A stretch of 20,208 nucleotides of DNA, from contig NZ_LGDD01000019.1 in the NCBI RefSeq assembly GCF_001279695.1, positions 1-20,208 of the forward strand, written 5' to 3'. The stretch is from Streptomyces sp. WM6378 (GTDB lineage Bacteria; Actinomycetota; Actinomycetes; Streptomycetales; Streptomycetaceae). The position numbers and the translations under genes are program-made. Under the pieces are notes generated by a model that saw only the letters and a list, made by a program, of their open reading frames with translations, ran no database searches and was not told where the DNA came from. Positions 8,485-16,345 of the stretch are shown piece by piece; position 1 is the stretch's first letter; each line of letters starts with the position of its first letter.

Positions 8485-8516
8485 CGCCACGGACCACGGG
8501 CGCCACGGACCACGGG
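8485..8516. repeat. exact 2 x 16-bp tandem repeat
   Basis: CGCCACGGACCACGGG occurs twice head to tail at 8485-8500 and 8501-8516, just behind the polyprenyl synthase stop. It probably arose by slippage. It has no evident function, though copy number may vary between strains. Confidence 0.85.
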
Positions 8517-8524
8517 TGAGCGGG

Positions 8525-9535
8525 TCAGCCCGCGCGGTGCACGACCGCGTCGCAGAGCTCTTCGAGCGCGGACTTCGCGTACCCGGAGGGCAGCGGCGCG
8601 AGCGTGGCCCGCGCCTCCTCCGCGTACCGGACGGTGTCCCTGCGCGCCTGCTCAAGGGCCGGGTGCACGCGCAGCCGACGCAGCGCCTCCGCGTGCCGGG
8701 CGTCGTCGCTGAGGTCGCCGTCGAGCAGCGCCACGAGCTCCAGGTCGTCCGGGCGGCCGTGCTGCGCGGCCTGCGCCCGCAGGTGCAGGACGGGGAGCGT
8801 GGGGATGCCCTCGCGCAGGTCGGTGCCCGGGGTCTTGCCGGACTCGTGCGAGTCGCTGGCGATGTCCAGGACGTCGTCGGCGAGCTGGAAGGCGGTGCCC
8901 AGGCGCTCGCCGTACTGCGTGAGGATGTCGACGACCGACTCGTCGGCGCCGGACATCATCGCGCCGAACCGGCCGGAGACCGCGACGAGGGAGCCCGTCT
9001 TGCCGGACAGCACGTCGAGGTAGTGGTCGACCGGGTCGCGCCCGTCGCGGGGGCCCGCGGTCTCCAGGATCTGGCCGGTGACGAGCCGTTCGAACGCCTC
9101 GGCCTGAATGCGTACGGCCTCGGGCCCGAGATCCGCCAGTATGTGCGAGGCGCGCGCGAAGAGAAAATCACCCGTGAGGACCGCGACGGAGTTGCCCCAG
9201 CGGGCGTTGGCGCTGTCCACGCCGCGCCGCACATCGGCCTCGTCCATCACGTCGTCGTGGTACAGCGTCGCGAGGTGCGTGAGCTCGACGACCACGGCGG
9301 AGGGCACGACGCCCGGCGCGTACGGATCACCGAACTGGGCGGCCAGCATCACGATCAGCGGGCGGAATCGCTTGCCACCTGCACGGATGAGGTGCTGCGC
9401 GGCCTCCGTGATGAACGGAACCTCGCTCTTGGTGGCATCGAGCAGTCCCGCCTCGACAGCCGCCAATCCGGTCTGGACATCGGCTTCAAGTGCCTGGTCC
9501 CGCACGCTCAGCCCGAACGGCCCGACGACGGTCAC
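8525..9535 (-). CDS. trans-polyprenyl diphosphate synthase (long chain)
   Basis: A 336-residue all-helical prenyltransferase that condenses isopentenyl diphosphate onto an allylic diphosphate. It shows the substrate loop GGKRFRP, the first Asp-rich motif DDVMD preceded by LATLYH, the KTGSL segment, and the second motif DDVLDIASD, then GKTPGTDLREGIPTLP. The residues four and five before the first Asp motif are small (Thr, Ala), which in this family allows a long product. This suggests a heptaprenyl to nonaprenyl chain, probably the side chain of menaquinone, the respiratory quinone of actinomycetes. The start is GTG at 9535, with AGGAG eight bases upstream. A likely promoter lies at 9569-9597. 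It is transcribed divergently from the peptide transporter. Exact chain length cannot be told from sequence alone. Confidence 0.95.
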   Translation of the reverse strand: MTVVGPFGLSVRDQALEADVQTGLAAVEAGLLDATKSEVPFITEAAQHLIRAGGKRFRPLIVMLAAQFGDPYAPGVVPSAVVVELTHLATLYHDDVMDEADVRRGVDSANARWGNSVAVLTGDFLFARASHILADLGPEAVRIQAEAFERLVTGQILETAGPRDGRDPVDHYLDVLSGKTGSLVAVSGRFGAMMSGADESVVDILTQYGERLGTAFQLADDVLDIASDSHESGKTPGTDLREGIPTLPVLHLRAQAAQHGRPDDLELVALLDGDLSDDARHAEALRRLRVHPALEQARRDTVRYAEEARATLAPLPSGYAKSALEELCDAVVHRAG

Positions 9536-9568
9536 GAGGGGTACTCCTGTCTGCTGACGATCACACGG

Positions 9569-9597
9569 ATTGTCGATGTGTCGCTGCCTTCACTCAA
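9569..9597 (-). promoter_or_regulatory. putative promoter of the polyprenyl synthase gene
   Basis: Read on the minus strand, TTGAGT (9597-9592) and GACAAT (9574-9569) are separated by exactly 17 bases. This places the start of transcription near 9562, about 27 bases before the GTG and ahead of the AGGAG. Both hexamers match the main sigma factor consensus only in part. Confidence 0.35.
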
Positions 9598-9726
9598 GTC
9601 AGCGTATCGGGTCGCTGTTCGATCACCATGGGCGCCTTCCCGTCACCCCTCGCGCACAGTCCCTTGAGCCCCGGTATGTTCTTGGATCAGCTCATACGAT
9701 CAGGAGTGGACCTTTTGTCCGGAACG

Positions 9727-11226
9727 ATGACCGACACCCCCGACGATCCGGCCGCGGAGCAGCCGCCCCCGCAGGACGATCATGCCTTCTTCGGTCAGCC
9801 CCGGGGCCTGCTCACCCTCTCCGGCCTGGAGGTCTGGGAGCGGTTCTCGTTCCTCGGGATGCAGGCGATCCTGGTCCTGTACTTCGCCGACTCCGTCGCG
9901 AACGACGGCATGGGCATGGACGCCGGCACCGCCGCCTCCGTCTCGGCCGCCTACGGCACCCTCGTCTATCTGGTCTCGGTGGCCGGCGGCTGGCTCGCCG
10001 ACCGCATCCTCGGCTCGTACCGCGCGGTCCTGTACGGCGGCATCCTGATCGCCTGCGGCCACTACGCGATGGCCGTGCCCACCCCGGCGATGACCTGGGT
10101 CGGACTCGGTCTGATCAGCGCGGGCACCGGCCTGCTCAAGCCCAATGTCGCCTCCATGGTGGGCAAGCTCTACCGCACCGACGACGAGCGCCGCGACGCC
10201 GGATTCGCGCTCTACTACATGGGCATCAACGTCGGCGCCTTCGCGGGCCCGCTGATCACCGGCTGGCTCGGCGACCACAAGGGCTGGCACTGGGGCTTCT
10301 CGGCGGCCGCGGTCGGCATGACGTTCGGCCTGATCCAGTACGTCCTCGGCCGACGGCACCTCGCCGGACGCAAGCACGCGGCCGAATTCGCCCTGCCGCG
10401 CGAGGGCATGCTCCGCGCCGTCCGCCTCATGGTGCTCGGCGCCCTGCTGGTCGCCGCCCTCGCCGTCCTGCTCGCCCTGGGCGGCTGGCTGACGATCGGC
10501 CGCTTCGTCGACCTGCTCACCCTGATCTCGGTGATCGCGCCGGTCGTCTACTTCGCGGTGATGTTCGCCAGCCCGCGCGTGACCGCCGAGGAACGCGGTC
10601 GCCTGAGGCCGTACGTGGTCCTGTTCCTGGCCTCGGTGGCGTTCAACTTCATCCTGTTCCAGGCGTACTCGACGATGATGCTGCTCGCCTCCACCAACGC
10701 CGAGACGACCATCCTCGGCTTCCACTTCCCGGCCAGCTGGTACGCCTCCGCGCTGGGCGCGTTCGAGGTGGCGCTCGCGCCGGTGGTGGCCGCCGTGTGG
10801 GCCCGCATGGGCCGGCGCCAGCCGCACGCCTCCAACAAGATCGCCTTCGGCGTGATCCTGGGCGGCCTGTCGTTCCTTCTGATGGTCCTGCCGACCTCGG
10901 GCCACTCCACCGACACCTACAAGATGGCGGCCTGGTGGATCGTCGGCTCGTACCTGCTGCTCGGACTCGGCGACATCCTGCTGGAGACCTCCGGCATGTC
11001 GGCCACCACCAAGCTCGCCCCGAAGGCCTTCGCCAGCCAGACGATGTCGCTCTGGTTCCTCTCCCTAGCGCTCGCCAACGGCATCCAGGCGCAGACCGTG
11101 AAGGTGTACGGAAAGGTCTCCAACCCCGCCTACTTCGGCCTGAACGGCGCGATCGCCGTGGCCGTCGGCATCGCCGTGATCTTCGCCGCCCCCTGGCTCA
11201 AGCGCACCATGCACCCCGTCCACTGA
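9727..11226 (+). CDS. POT/PTR family proton-coupled peptide transporter
   Basis: A 499-residue polytopic membrane protein of the major facilitator superfamily that imports di- and tripeptides with protons. The family hallmark is at the first helix: LEVWERFSFLGM, with E35, E38 and R39 forming the ExxER proton and peptide site. Two further signatures follow: STGLLKPNVASMVGKLY (with the conserved Lys) and LYYMGINVGAFAGPLITG. About 12-14 hydrophobic helices continue to the end. The ATG at 9727 has only a weak GGA before it. An in-frame TTG at 9715 is better spaced (8 bases) from AGGAG at 9702-9706, so the true N-terminus may be four residues longer. The stop is 10 bases from the next gene, a CocE/S15-like hydrolase, which indicates an operon joining uptake and hydrolysis. 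Confidence 0.95.
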   Translation: MTDTPDDPAAEQPPPQDDHAFFGQPRGLLTLSGLEVWERFSFLGMQAILVLYFADSVANDGMGMDAGTAASVSAAYGTLVYLVSVAGGWLADRILGSYRAVLYGGILIACGHYAMAVPTPAMTWVGLGLISAGTGLLKPNVASMVGKLYRTDDERRDAGFALYYMGINVGAFAGPLITGWLGDHKGWHWGFSAAAVGMTFGLIQYVLGRRHLAGRKHAAEFALPREGMLRAVRLMVLGALLVAALAVLLALGGWLTIGRFVDLLTLISVIAPVVYFAVMFASPRVTAEERGRLRPYVVLFLASVAFNFILFQAYSTMMLLASTNAETTILGFHFPASWYASALGAFEVALAPVVAAVWARMGRRQPHASNKIAFGVILGGLSFLLMVLPTSGHSTDTYKMAAWWIVGSYLLLGLGDILLETSGMSATTKLAPKAFASQTMSLWFLSLALANGIQAQTVKVYGKVSNPAYFGLNGAIAVAVGIAVIFAAPWLKRTMHPVH

Positions 11227-11236
11227 GGTTGCCGCC

Positions 11237-13237
11237 ATGCACATCCGCACCGAATTCCCGTACGAGACGCAGCGCGAGGATGTCCGGATCCCGCTGCCCG
11301 ACGGCACGTTGCTGTACGCGCGCGTCTGGCGCCCGGTCACCGAGGAGCCCGTCCCGGCGCTGCTCGAATACCTCCCGTACCGGCTCACCGACTGGACGGC
11401 GCCGCGCGACTGGCAGCGCCATCCCTGGTACGCGGGGCACGGCTACGCCTCGGTGCGCGTCGACGTGCGCGGGCACGGCTGCTCTCAGGGCATGCCGGGC
11501 GACGAGTACGACGCGACGGAGCTGGCCGACGGTGTCGCGGTCGTCAACTGGCTCGCCCAGCAGCCCTGGTGCACCGGGAAGGTCGGCATGTTCGGCATCT
11601 CGTGGGGCGGCTTCAACAGCCTCCAGATCGCGGCCCTGGCACCCGAACCGCTGAAGGCGATCGTCACGGTCTGCTCGACCGACGACCGCTACGACAACGA
11701 CGTGCACTACATGGGCGGCTCGGTGCTGGCCGTCGACATGCACGCCTGGGCGGCGACGATGCTGGCCTTCGTCTCGCGCCCGCCGGACCCCGCGTTCGTC
11801 GGGGAAAAATGGCGAGAAATGTGGCTTGAACGCCTCGAAGCGGTAAAGCCGTTCATTCACACCTGGCTCGCCCACCAGACCCGGGACGACTACTGGAAGC
11901 ACGGCAGCGTCTGCGAGGACTACCCGGCGATCGAAGCTGCCGTCCTCGCGGTGGGCGGCTGGCACGACCCGTACCGGGACACGGTGCTGAGGCTGGTGGA
12001 ACATCTCCCGCCCGACCGGGTACGCGGCCTGATCGGCCCCTGGTCGCACCAGTACCCGGACCGAGGGCTCCCCCCTGGCCCGGCGATCGGCTTCCTCCAG
12101 GAGACCCTGCGCTGGTGGGACCACCACCTGAAGGGCGAGGAGACGGGCGTGATGAAGGAACCGCTCCTGCGTTCCTGGATCAGCGAGTCGCACCCGCCGG
12201 CCACGGTCTACGCGGAGCTCCCGGGCCGCTGGGTGGGCGATCCGGCCTGGCCGTCACCCCACATCACACCCATCTCGTACGCACTCCGGGGCGCGCCCGT
12301 GCGGGTGCGCTCGCCGCAGCACACGGGCCTGGACGCGGGCCGCTTCTTCCCCTTCGGCAACGACGCCGACCTGCCCCCGGACCAGCGCGCCGAGGACGCC
12401 CACTCGGCGGCCTTCGACTTCCCGGTACCGGCGGACTCCGGCCCGCTGGAAATCCTGGGCCGCCCACAGGTGACCCTCCGCCTGCGCATGGACGTCCCGT
12501 TCGGCCAGGCGATCGCCCGCCTCTGCGACGTGGCGCCGGACGGCTCGTCGACGCTGGTGACGCGGGGCGCCCTGAACCTGTCCGCGCGGCACGGCAGGGA
12601 CAGGGCGGACGCGTGGCCGCTGGGCGCGACGGAGGAGGTGACCTTCGCTCTGAACGGCATCGGGCACGCCTTCCCTCCCGGCCACCGCATCCGGCTGGCC
12701 GTCTCCTCGGCTTACTGGCCATGGATCTGGCCGCAGGCCGACTCGGTCGGCTTCACTCTCGACCCGGCGGGCTCGTCCCTCCAACTCCCGCTCAGGGAAC
12801 GCACGTTGGACGACACGATCGCCTTCGCGGACCCCGAGCAGTCGGAGCCCCTGGGCGTCTCGTACCCGGCCCCGCTGGACGAGCCGCGCCCCGAGCGCCT
12901 CGTCGTACGCGACGTGGCGAAGGGCGAGTGGCGCCTGGAGGTGGACCCGCGTTACGGGGGCACGCGGGTGTACCCGGACGGCCTCGAATTCACGGAGGAC
13001 GCGAAGGAGACGTACACGATCGACGAGTCCGACCCGCTGTCGGCCCGGACCCGCTCGGACTGGCATCTGCGGTTGCACCGGCCGGAGTTGGCGTGGGACG
13101 TGACGATCGATACGCGGTCGGAGATCACGTGCGATGCGGCGGATTTCGTTACCTCTGACGAGGTGGTGTGCCGGGAGGGGGGCGAGGTGGTGTTCCACCG
13201 AACGTGGGAGCGCCGCATCCGCCGAGAGGCGGGGTGA
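11237..13237 (+). CDS. CocE/NonD (S15-type) alpha/beta hydrolase
   Basis: A 666-residue hydrolase of the X-Pro dipeptidyl-peptidase/cocaine esterase class. The alpha/beta-hydrolase domain (about 1-320) has the oxyanion region LLEYLPYRL, the strand VRVDVRGHGCSQG, nucleophile S122 in FGISWGGFN, acid D244 in GGWHDPYRD and H271 in GPWSHQ, so the triad looks complete. A helical cap lies between the nucleophile and the acid. The C-terminal half (about 330-660) is the jelly-roll beta domain, with the typical GPLEILGRPQVTLRL and PGHRIRLAVSSAYWPWIWP. No signal peptide is seen, so it acts in the cytoplasm. GAGG (11225-11228) overlaps the transporter stop and serves this ATG. Context suggests cleavage of imported peptides or esters. 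Peptidase versus esterase activity cannot be decided by reading. Confidence 0.93.
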   Translation: MHIRTEFPYETQREDVRIPLPDGTLLYARVWRPVTEEPVPALLEYLPYRLTDWTAPRDWQRHPWYAGHGYASVRVDVRGHGCSQGMPGDEYDATELADGVAVVNWLAQQPWCTGKVGMFGISWGGFNSLQIAALAPEPLKAIVTVCSTDDRYDNDVHYMGGSVLAVDMHAWAATMLAFVSRPPDPAFVGEKWREMWLERLEAVKPFIHTWLAHQTRDDYWKHGSVCEDYPAIEAAVLAVGGWHDPYRDTVLRLVEHLPPDRVRGLIGPWSHQYPDRGLPPGPAIGFLQETLRWWDHHLKGEETGVMKEPLLRSWISESHPPATVYAELPGRWVGDPAWPSPHITPISYALRGAPVRVRSPQHTGLDAGRFFPFGNDADLPPDQRAEDAHSAAFDFPVPADSGPLEILGRPQVTLRLRMDVPFGQAIARLCDVAPDGSSTLVTRGALNLSARHGRDRADAWPLGATEEVTFALNGIGHAFPPGHRIRLAVSSAYWPWIWPQADSVGFTLDPAGSSLQLPLRERTLDDTIAFADPEQSEPLGVSYPAPLDEPRPERLVVRDVAKGEWRLEVDPRYGGTRVYPDGLEFTEDAKETYTIDESDPLSARTRSDWHLRLHRPELAWDVTIDTRSEITCDAADFVTSDEVVCREGGEVVFHRTWERRIRREAG

Positions 13238-13242
13238 CTTCC

Positions 13243-13285
13243 CCCGCCCCGCCCCTTCCCGAGACCCTCCGGGGGTGGGGGCGGG
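13243..13285 (+). terminator. GC-rich inverted repeat after the hydrolase gene
   Basis: CCCGCCCC (13243-13250) pairs with GGGGCGGG (13278-13285), a few bases beyond the TGA. The segment 13248-13277 is also an inverted copy of an intergenic module found three more times in this window, so the terminator and a dispersed repeat coincide. Confidence 0.55.
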
Positions 13286-13298
13286 CTGAGGTCGGTTC

Positions 13299-13317
13299 CC
13301 GGGGGCGCTGCCCCCGG
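13299..13317 (+). terminator. 8-bp GC hairpin with a 3-base loop
   Basis: CCGGGGGC (13299-13306) and GCCCCCGG (13310-13317) form a perfect stem around GCT. It stands second after the hydrolase stop, so it may add to termination. A dispersed 22-base motif beginning TCCTCAAACG follows at 13326-13347. A close relative of that motif occurs at 17591-17612. Confidence 0.5.
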
Positions 13318-13365
13318 ACCCCCGCTCCTCAAACGCCGGAGGGGCTGAATTCGTCGTTGGTCGAG

Positions 13366-13530
13366 TGCGGACCCGTGCGTGGCTGGTCGCGCAGTTCCCC
13401 GCGCCCCTAACTACGCCGGGTACAGGCACCTCCAGCCCGTCATGGGGGTCCCCCCTGGCCCTTAAGGCCTTGGGGGAGCTTGAGGACGAGCGCCCTTAAG
13501 GCGCGAACGGGGTCTGGGGCAGAGCCCCAG
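13366..13530 (+). repeat. interspersed intergenic repeat, copy A
   Basis: This 165-base element recurs almost unchanged at 19891-20053. The two differ by three single-base losses and one base gain, all in C or G runs, plus one substitution in the terminal hairpin loop. It begins with a segment containing GGCTGGTCGCGCAGTTCC, carries two CCCTTAAGG boxes near 13467 and 13495, and ends in a hairpin, CTGGGGC (13514-13520), AGA, GCCCCAG (13524-13530). A further module, CACCCCCGGAGGG..., follows at 13561-13590. Together these fill the 370-base gap before 13608, and no gene is visible there. Similar sequences are common between streptomycete genes. Confidence 0.9.
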
Positions 13531-13607
13531 CAGCGACCACCGGGCCGCAGCCGAGTCAGTCACCCCCGGAGGGTTTAGGGAACGGGCGGGGTGGGGTCTC
13601 CCGGGGT

Positions 13608-14807
13608 TCAGCTCGCTGCCACCGACGCCGCCAGACGCGGGGACGCGTACTCCGTGCCGCACACGAACCGCATCACCGGCCCGAACGACGACGCGGCAGG
13701 AAGGCCCGTGAAGTACAGCCCCGGCACCGTCGACTGGTACCCCGCATCCAGCACCGGCGCCCCCCGCGAAGTGGAGAGCTGGGTGCGCAACCCATGCCCC
13801 AGAAAGTCGAGCGCGGCCACGTCCATGCGGTAGCCCGTCGCCGCCATGACATGGTCCGCCGACAGCTCCCGCCCCGCCCCACCGGTCAGGGTGAGCACGG
13901 GCCGGCCCCCCTCGACCCGCGCGCGTACGATCCGCCGCCCGTCCGTCACCGCGACCCGCCCGGTGAAGCGGTCCCGCAGCCACCACGCCCCCAGTGGGCC
14001 CAGCACGTTGCGGACCAGATAGTGGCGGGCCGCCGGGGGCAGGTGGCGGAAGTGGGTCGCGTGGTACGAGAGGGCGTACAGCGACCACGCCTTGCCGAAC
14101 GGCGAGTTGGGGGTGAAGCGGGGCTGCTGGTCGGGCGCCGCCCCGAACCGCACGGCCCCTGCCCCGCGCGCGACGACCCGTACGCGAGCCCCCGCCTCGG
14201 CCATCAACACCGCGTTCTCCAGGGCGGATTGACCGGCCCCGATCACCAGCACCTCGCGCCCCGCGAACCCGGACAGGTCGTGGTGCTGGGCGGCGTGCGA
14301 GACGGGGCCGGTCGCCGAGGGGCCGTCCGGAACCGCCGCGGCCAGTTCGCGCGGCAGCCGGGCCAGGCCCGAGAGCCCGGTCGCCACCACGACGGCCCGC
14401 GCCTCGAAGCTCTCGCCGGAGTCCAGCTTCAGCGCGAAGTGCCCGCCGGGCACCCGGTCCGCCGAGACCACCCTGACCTGCTCCAGATCAGGGAAGAGCT
14501 TCTGGGCGAACCACTGCCCGTAGGCCGCGAAGGACTCCACCGGGATCAGGTCCCAGTCCGATTCGAGCCGCCGCGTCCCGGTGTCGGCGCAGAAGTCGAG
14601 CAGCCCGTGCCCCGGCTGCGGCGCGTCGATGTTGGAGGCGACCGGCGTCGACTTGAGGACCATGCCCGCCGGCATGTGCTCGCGCCAGCTCACCATCGGC
14701 GAGCCGAAGACGCGGACCGGTATGCTCCGGGCGCGCAGATGGGCGGCGGCGGACAGGCCGTACGGCCCCGCCCCGATGACCGCCACCGGACGTGTCGCAG
14801 TGCTCAC
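13608..14807 (-). CDS. FAD/NAD(P)-dependent oxidoreductase (flavin monooxygenase-like)
   Basis: A 399-residue two-dinucleotide-binding flavoprotein. The FAD site VAVIGAGPYGLSAA is at residues 8-21. A second Rossmann motif, VLVIGAGQSALENA (about 186-199), should bind NAD(P)H. MAATGYRMD (about 321-329) and GLYFTGLPAASSFGP (363-377) are the typical closing motifs. This plan is shared by N-hydroxylating amine monooxygenases and other flavin oxidoreductases. The start is GTG at 14807, with AAGGG seven bases upstream; an in-frame GTG at 14843 lacks a comparable site. The gene follows the ATP-grasp gene by 80 bases on the same strand, so the two are probably co-transcribed. The pair suggests oxidation of an amine or thioether followed or preceded by amide bond formation, but the substrate is unknown. 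Confidence 0.88.
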   Translation of the reverse strand: MSTATRPVAVIGAGPYGLSAAAHLRARSIPVRVFGSPMVSWREHMPAGMVLKSTPVASNIDAPQPGHGLLDFCADTGTRRLESDWDLIPVESFAAYGQWFAQKLFPDLEQVRVVSADRVPGGHFALKLDSGESFEARAVVVATGLSGLARLPRELAAAVPDGPSATGPVSHAAQHHDLSGFAGREVLVIGAGQSALENAVLMAEAGARVRVVARGAGAVRFGAAPDQQPRFTPNSPFGKAWSLYALSYHATHFRHLPPAARHYLVRNVLGPLGAWWLRDRFTGRVAVTDGRRIVRARVEGGRPVLTLTGGAGRELSADHVMAATGYRMDVAALDFLGHGLRTQLSTSRGAPVLDAGYQSTVPGLYFTGLPAASSFGPVMRFVCGTEYASPRLAASVAAS

Positions 14808-14887
14808 TCGCAGTCCCTTCTCAGGAAATGGCTCACCCCGCACCCAGCATCAACAGCCGTACTGGACAAGGGAGTTGAGCGTCGGGC

Positions 14888-16138
14888 TTATTTCGTCACC
14901 GCGCGGCGGGAACTCCGCCAGAGCCGGTACAGATGCTGTGCACCGGGGCGTACAAAGCGGGCCATCATCGTGAAGAAGGGTCTGATGTCGTCCCCGGCGA
15001 CCCACGCGTACTCGGTGCCGGTCGGGCGCTCGGGCGCGTGCGGGGTGGTGTAGCCGCTGCGCCGGTAGGCGAGCAGCGCGGGCAGGTCGATGTTCTCGAC
15101 GACGTAGCGGCGGCCGGCCCGCTGTTCGCCCTCCGGGACCCGGCGGCCGGTGAGGTGGAGGTGCTGGGCGCGGATGACGTCGACGCCCGCCTCGTTCTCG
15201 AAGAGCCGGAACTGGGCGCCCATGCGCGGGTTGAAGTCCAGGAGCTTGTAGCGGCCGTCGCGGCGGTCGAAGCGCAGATCGAGGTCGACGATGCCGGTGA
15301 AACCGATCCGCTTGACGAACTGCTCGGCCAGCGCGGCCAGTTCGGGGTTGTCGACGACGTACGCGTTCGCCGTCATCCCCGCGTGCGGCGGCCAGGACCG
15401 GACCTTCACGCCGGTGAACAGCGCGAGCGGGGTGGAGTTCTCGTCGAAGTACGCGTGCACGATCCAGTCCTCGGCCTGCTCGCGCGGCAGGTACTCCTGG
15501 AGGATCACGCCGGGCCGCTCGCCCCAGCCGCGGGCCAGCGCCAGCAGGTGCGCGCGGTCCTCGATCCGTGTGGTGCCGGGCACGGCCGGGCTGCGCCGCC
15601 GCACGAAGGCCTCCCGGTTCTTGGCCACCACCGGGAAGCGCGCGTGCCGCGCGAAGTCCTCGACGTCCGCGTACGTGTCGGGGAAGGCGGCCGCCGGGGA
15701 CGGCACCCCGTGCTCCACGCACAGTTCGTGGAGCCCCTGTTTGCTGGCGAGGCGCCGGGGCAATTCCGGTGCCACGGACGGGAACAGGAAGAGCTCGGCG
15801 AGCTCCTTCTGGTGCTCGGCGATCAGCACCGCCGCCTCTTCGTCGGTGGGGATCAGCACGGCCGGCCGCCCGATCCGCCGACCGATCCTCCGCAACCCGT
15901 CCACCAGCGCGGCCGGCTCCTCGGCGCCGGTCGTCGGCCAGGCGAACGCGCGCTTGAGGTAACGGGAGTGGGCCGCGGGAGTCCAGCGGTCCTCGGTGAT
16001 CGCGTACATCGGCACCCCGAGTCTGCCCAGGCTGCGGATGGCGCCGACCCCTCCGTGGTGCAACGGATAGTTCCCGAACTTTACGATCAGTGCCGGTACG
16101 TCCCGGTCCGCCCTGAACAGCACGCTACTGCCCGCCAC
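14888..16138 (-). CDS. ATP-grasp superfamily ligase (carboxylate-amine ligase-like)
   Basis: A 416-residue protein with the ATP-grasp plan. An N-terminal Rossmann-like half starts PALIVKFGNYPLHHGGVGAIRSLG (about 16-39). A second subdomain has the ATP-holding Lys in FPVVAKNREAF (K173) and LQEYLP (213-218). The metal and ATP site is IVDLDLRF with LLDFNPRMGAQF (D301, N303, R305). Members join a carboxylate, as an acyl phosphate, to an amine; relatives include D-aspartate ligases. The start is GTG at 16138, with GAGGGGG a few bases before it; a GTG at 16168 has no such site. It is the first gene of a pair with the flavin oxidoreductase and diverges from fahA across about 207 bases. Both substrates are unknown. 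The DFNPR motif is intact, so it should be active. Confidence 0.85.
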   Translation of the reverse strand: MAGSSVLFRADRDVPALIVKFGNYPLHHGGVGAIRSLGRLGVPMYAITEDRWTPAAHSRYLKRAFAWPTTGAEEPAALVDGLRRIGRRIGRPAVLIPTDEEAAVLIAEHQKELAELFLFPSVAPELPRRLASKQGLHELCVEHGVPSPAAAFPDTYADVEDFARHARFPVVAKNREAFVRRRSPAVPGTTRIEDRAHLLALARGWGERPGVILQEYLPREQAEDWIVHAYFDENSTPLALFTGVKVRSWPPHAGMTANAYVVDNPELAALAEQFVKRIGFTGIVDLDLRFDRRDGRYKLLDFNPRMGAQFRLFENEAGVDVIRAQHLHLTGRRVPEGEQRAGRRYVVENIDLPALLAYRRSGYTTPHAPERPTGTEYAWVAGDDIRPFFTMMARFVRPGAQHLYRLWRSSRRAVTK

Positions 16139-16237
16139 CAGTCCCCCCTCGGGACAGAGAGCCCCCACAGCCCCGCGAGGCGCGCGGCCCCCTCGCCTGA
16201 CGTGCCCCGGGCAGAGACGCTAAGGGGGAATGACCGC

Positions 16238-16258
16238 TTCCGGAGCCGGAATTTCCGG
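16238..16258. promoter_or_regulatory. triple TTCCGG/CCGGAA motif in the divergent promoter region
   Basis: TTCCGG (16238-16243), CCGGAA (16246-16251) and TTCCGG (16253-16258) alternate in orientation with gaps of two and one base. Each neighbouring pair is therefore a perfect dyad. It lies between the divergent ATP-grasp and fumarylacetoacetase genes, 88 bases before the latter's ATG, as expected for a regulator's binding site. The rest of the gap shows no clear -35/-10 pair. Confidence 0.4.
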
Positions 16259-16345
16259 ACATTACGAACTCTTTAGGCACTGCCGCCCCGCGCACCGCCG
16301 ACGTAACGTGTGACCCACAAACCGTGGAAAGCGAGGCAGGCACCG

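Noticed and set aside
9570..11654. 694-codon plus-strand frame across the transporter
   Set aside because: It is Arg/Pro-rich out-of-frame sequence. The overlapping frame carries the POT signatures and ends just before the hydrolase gene.
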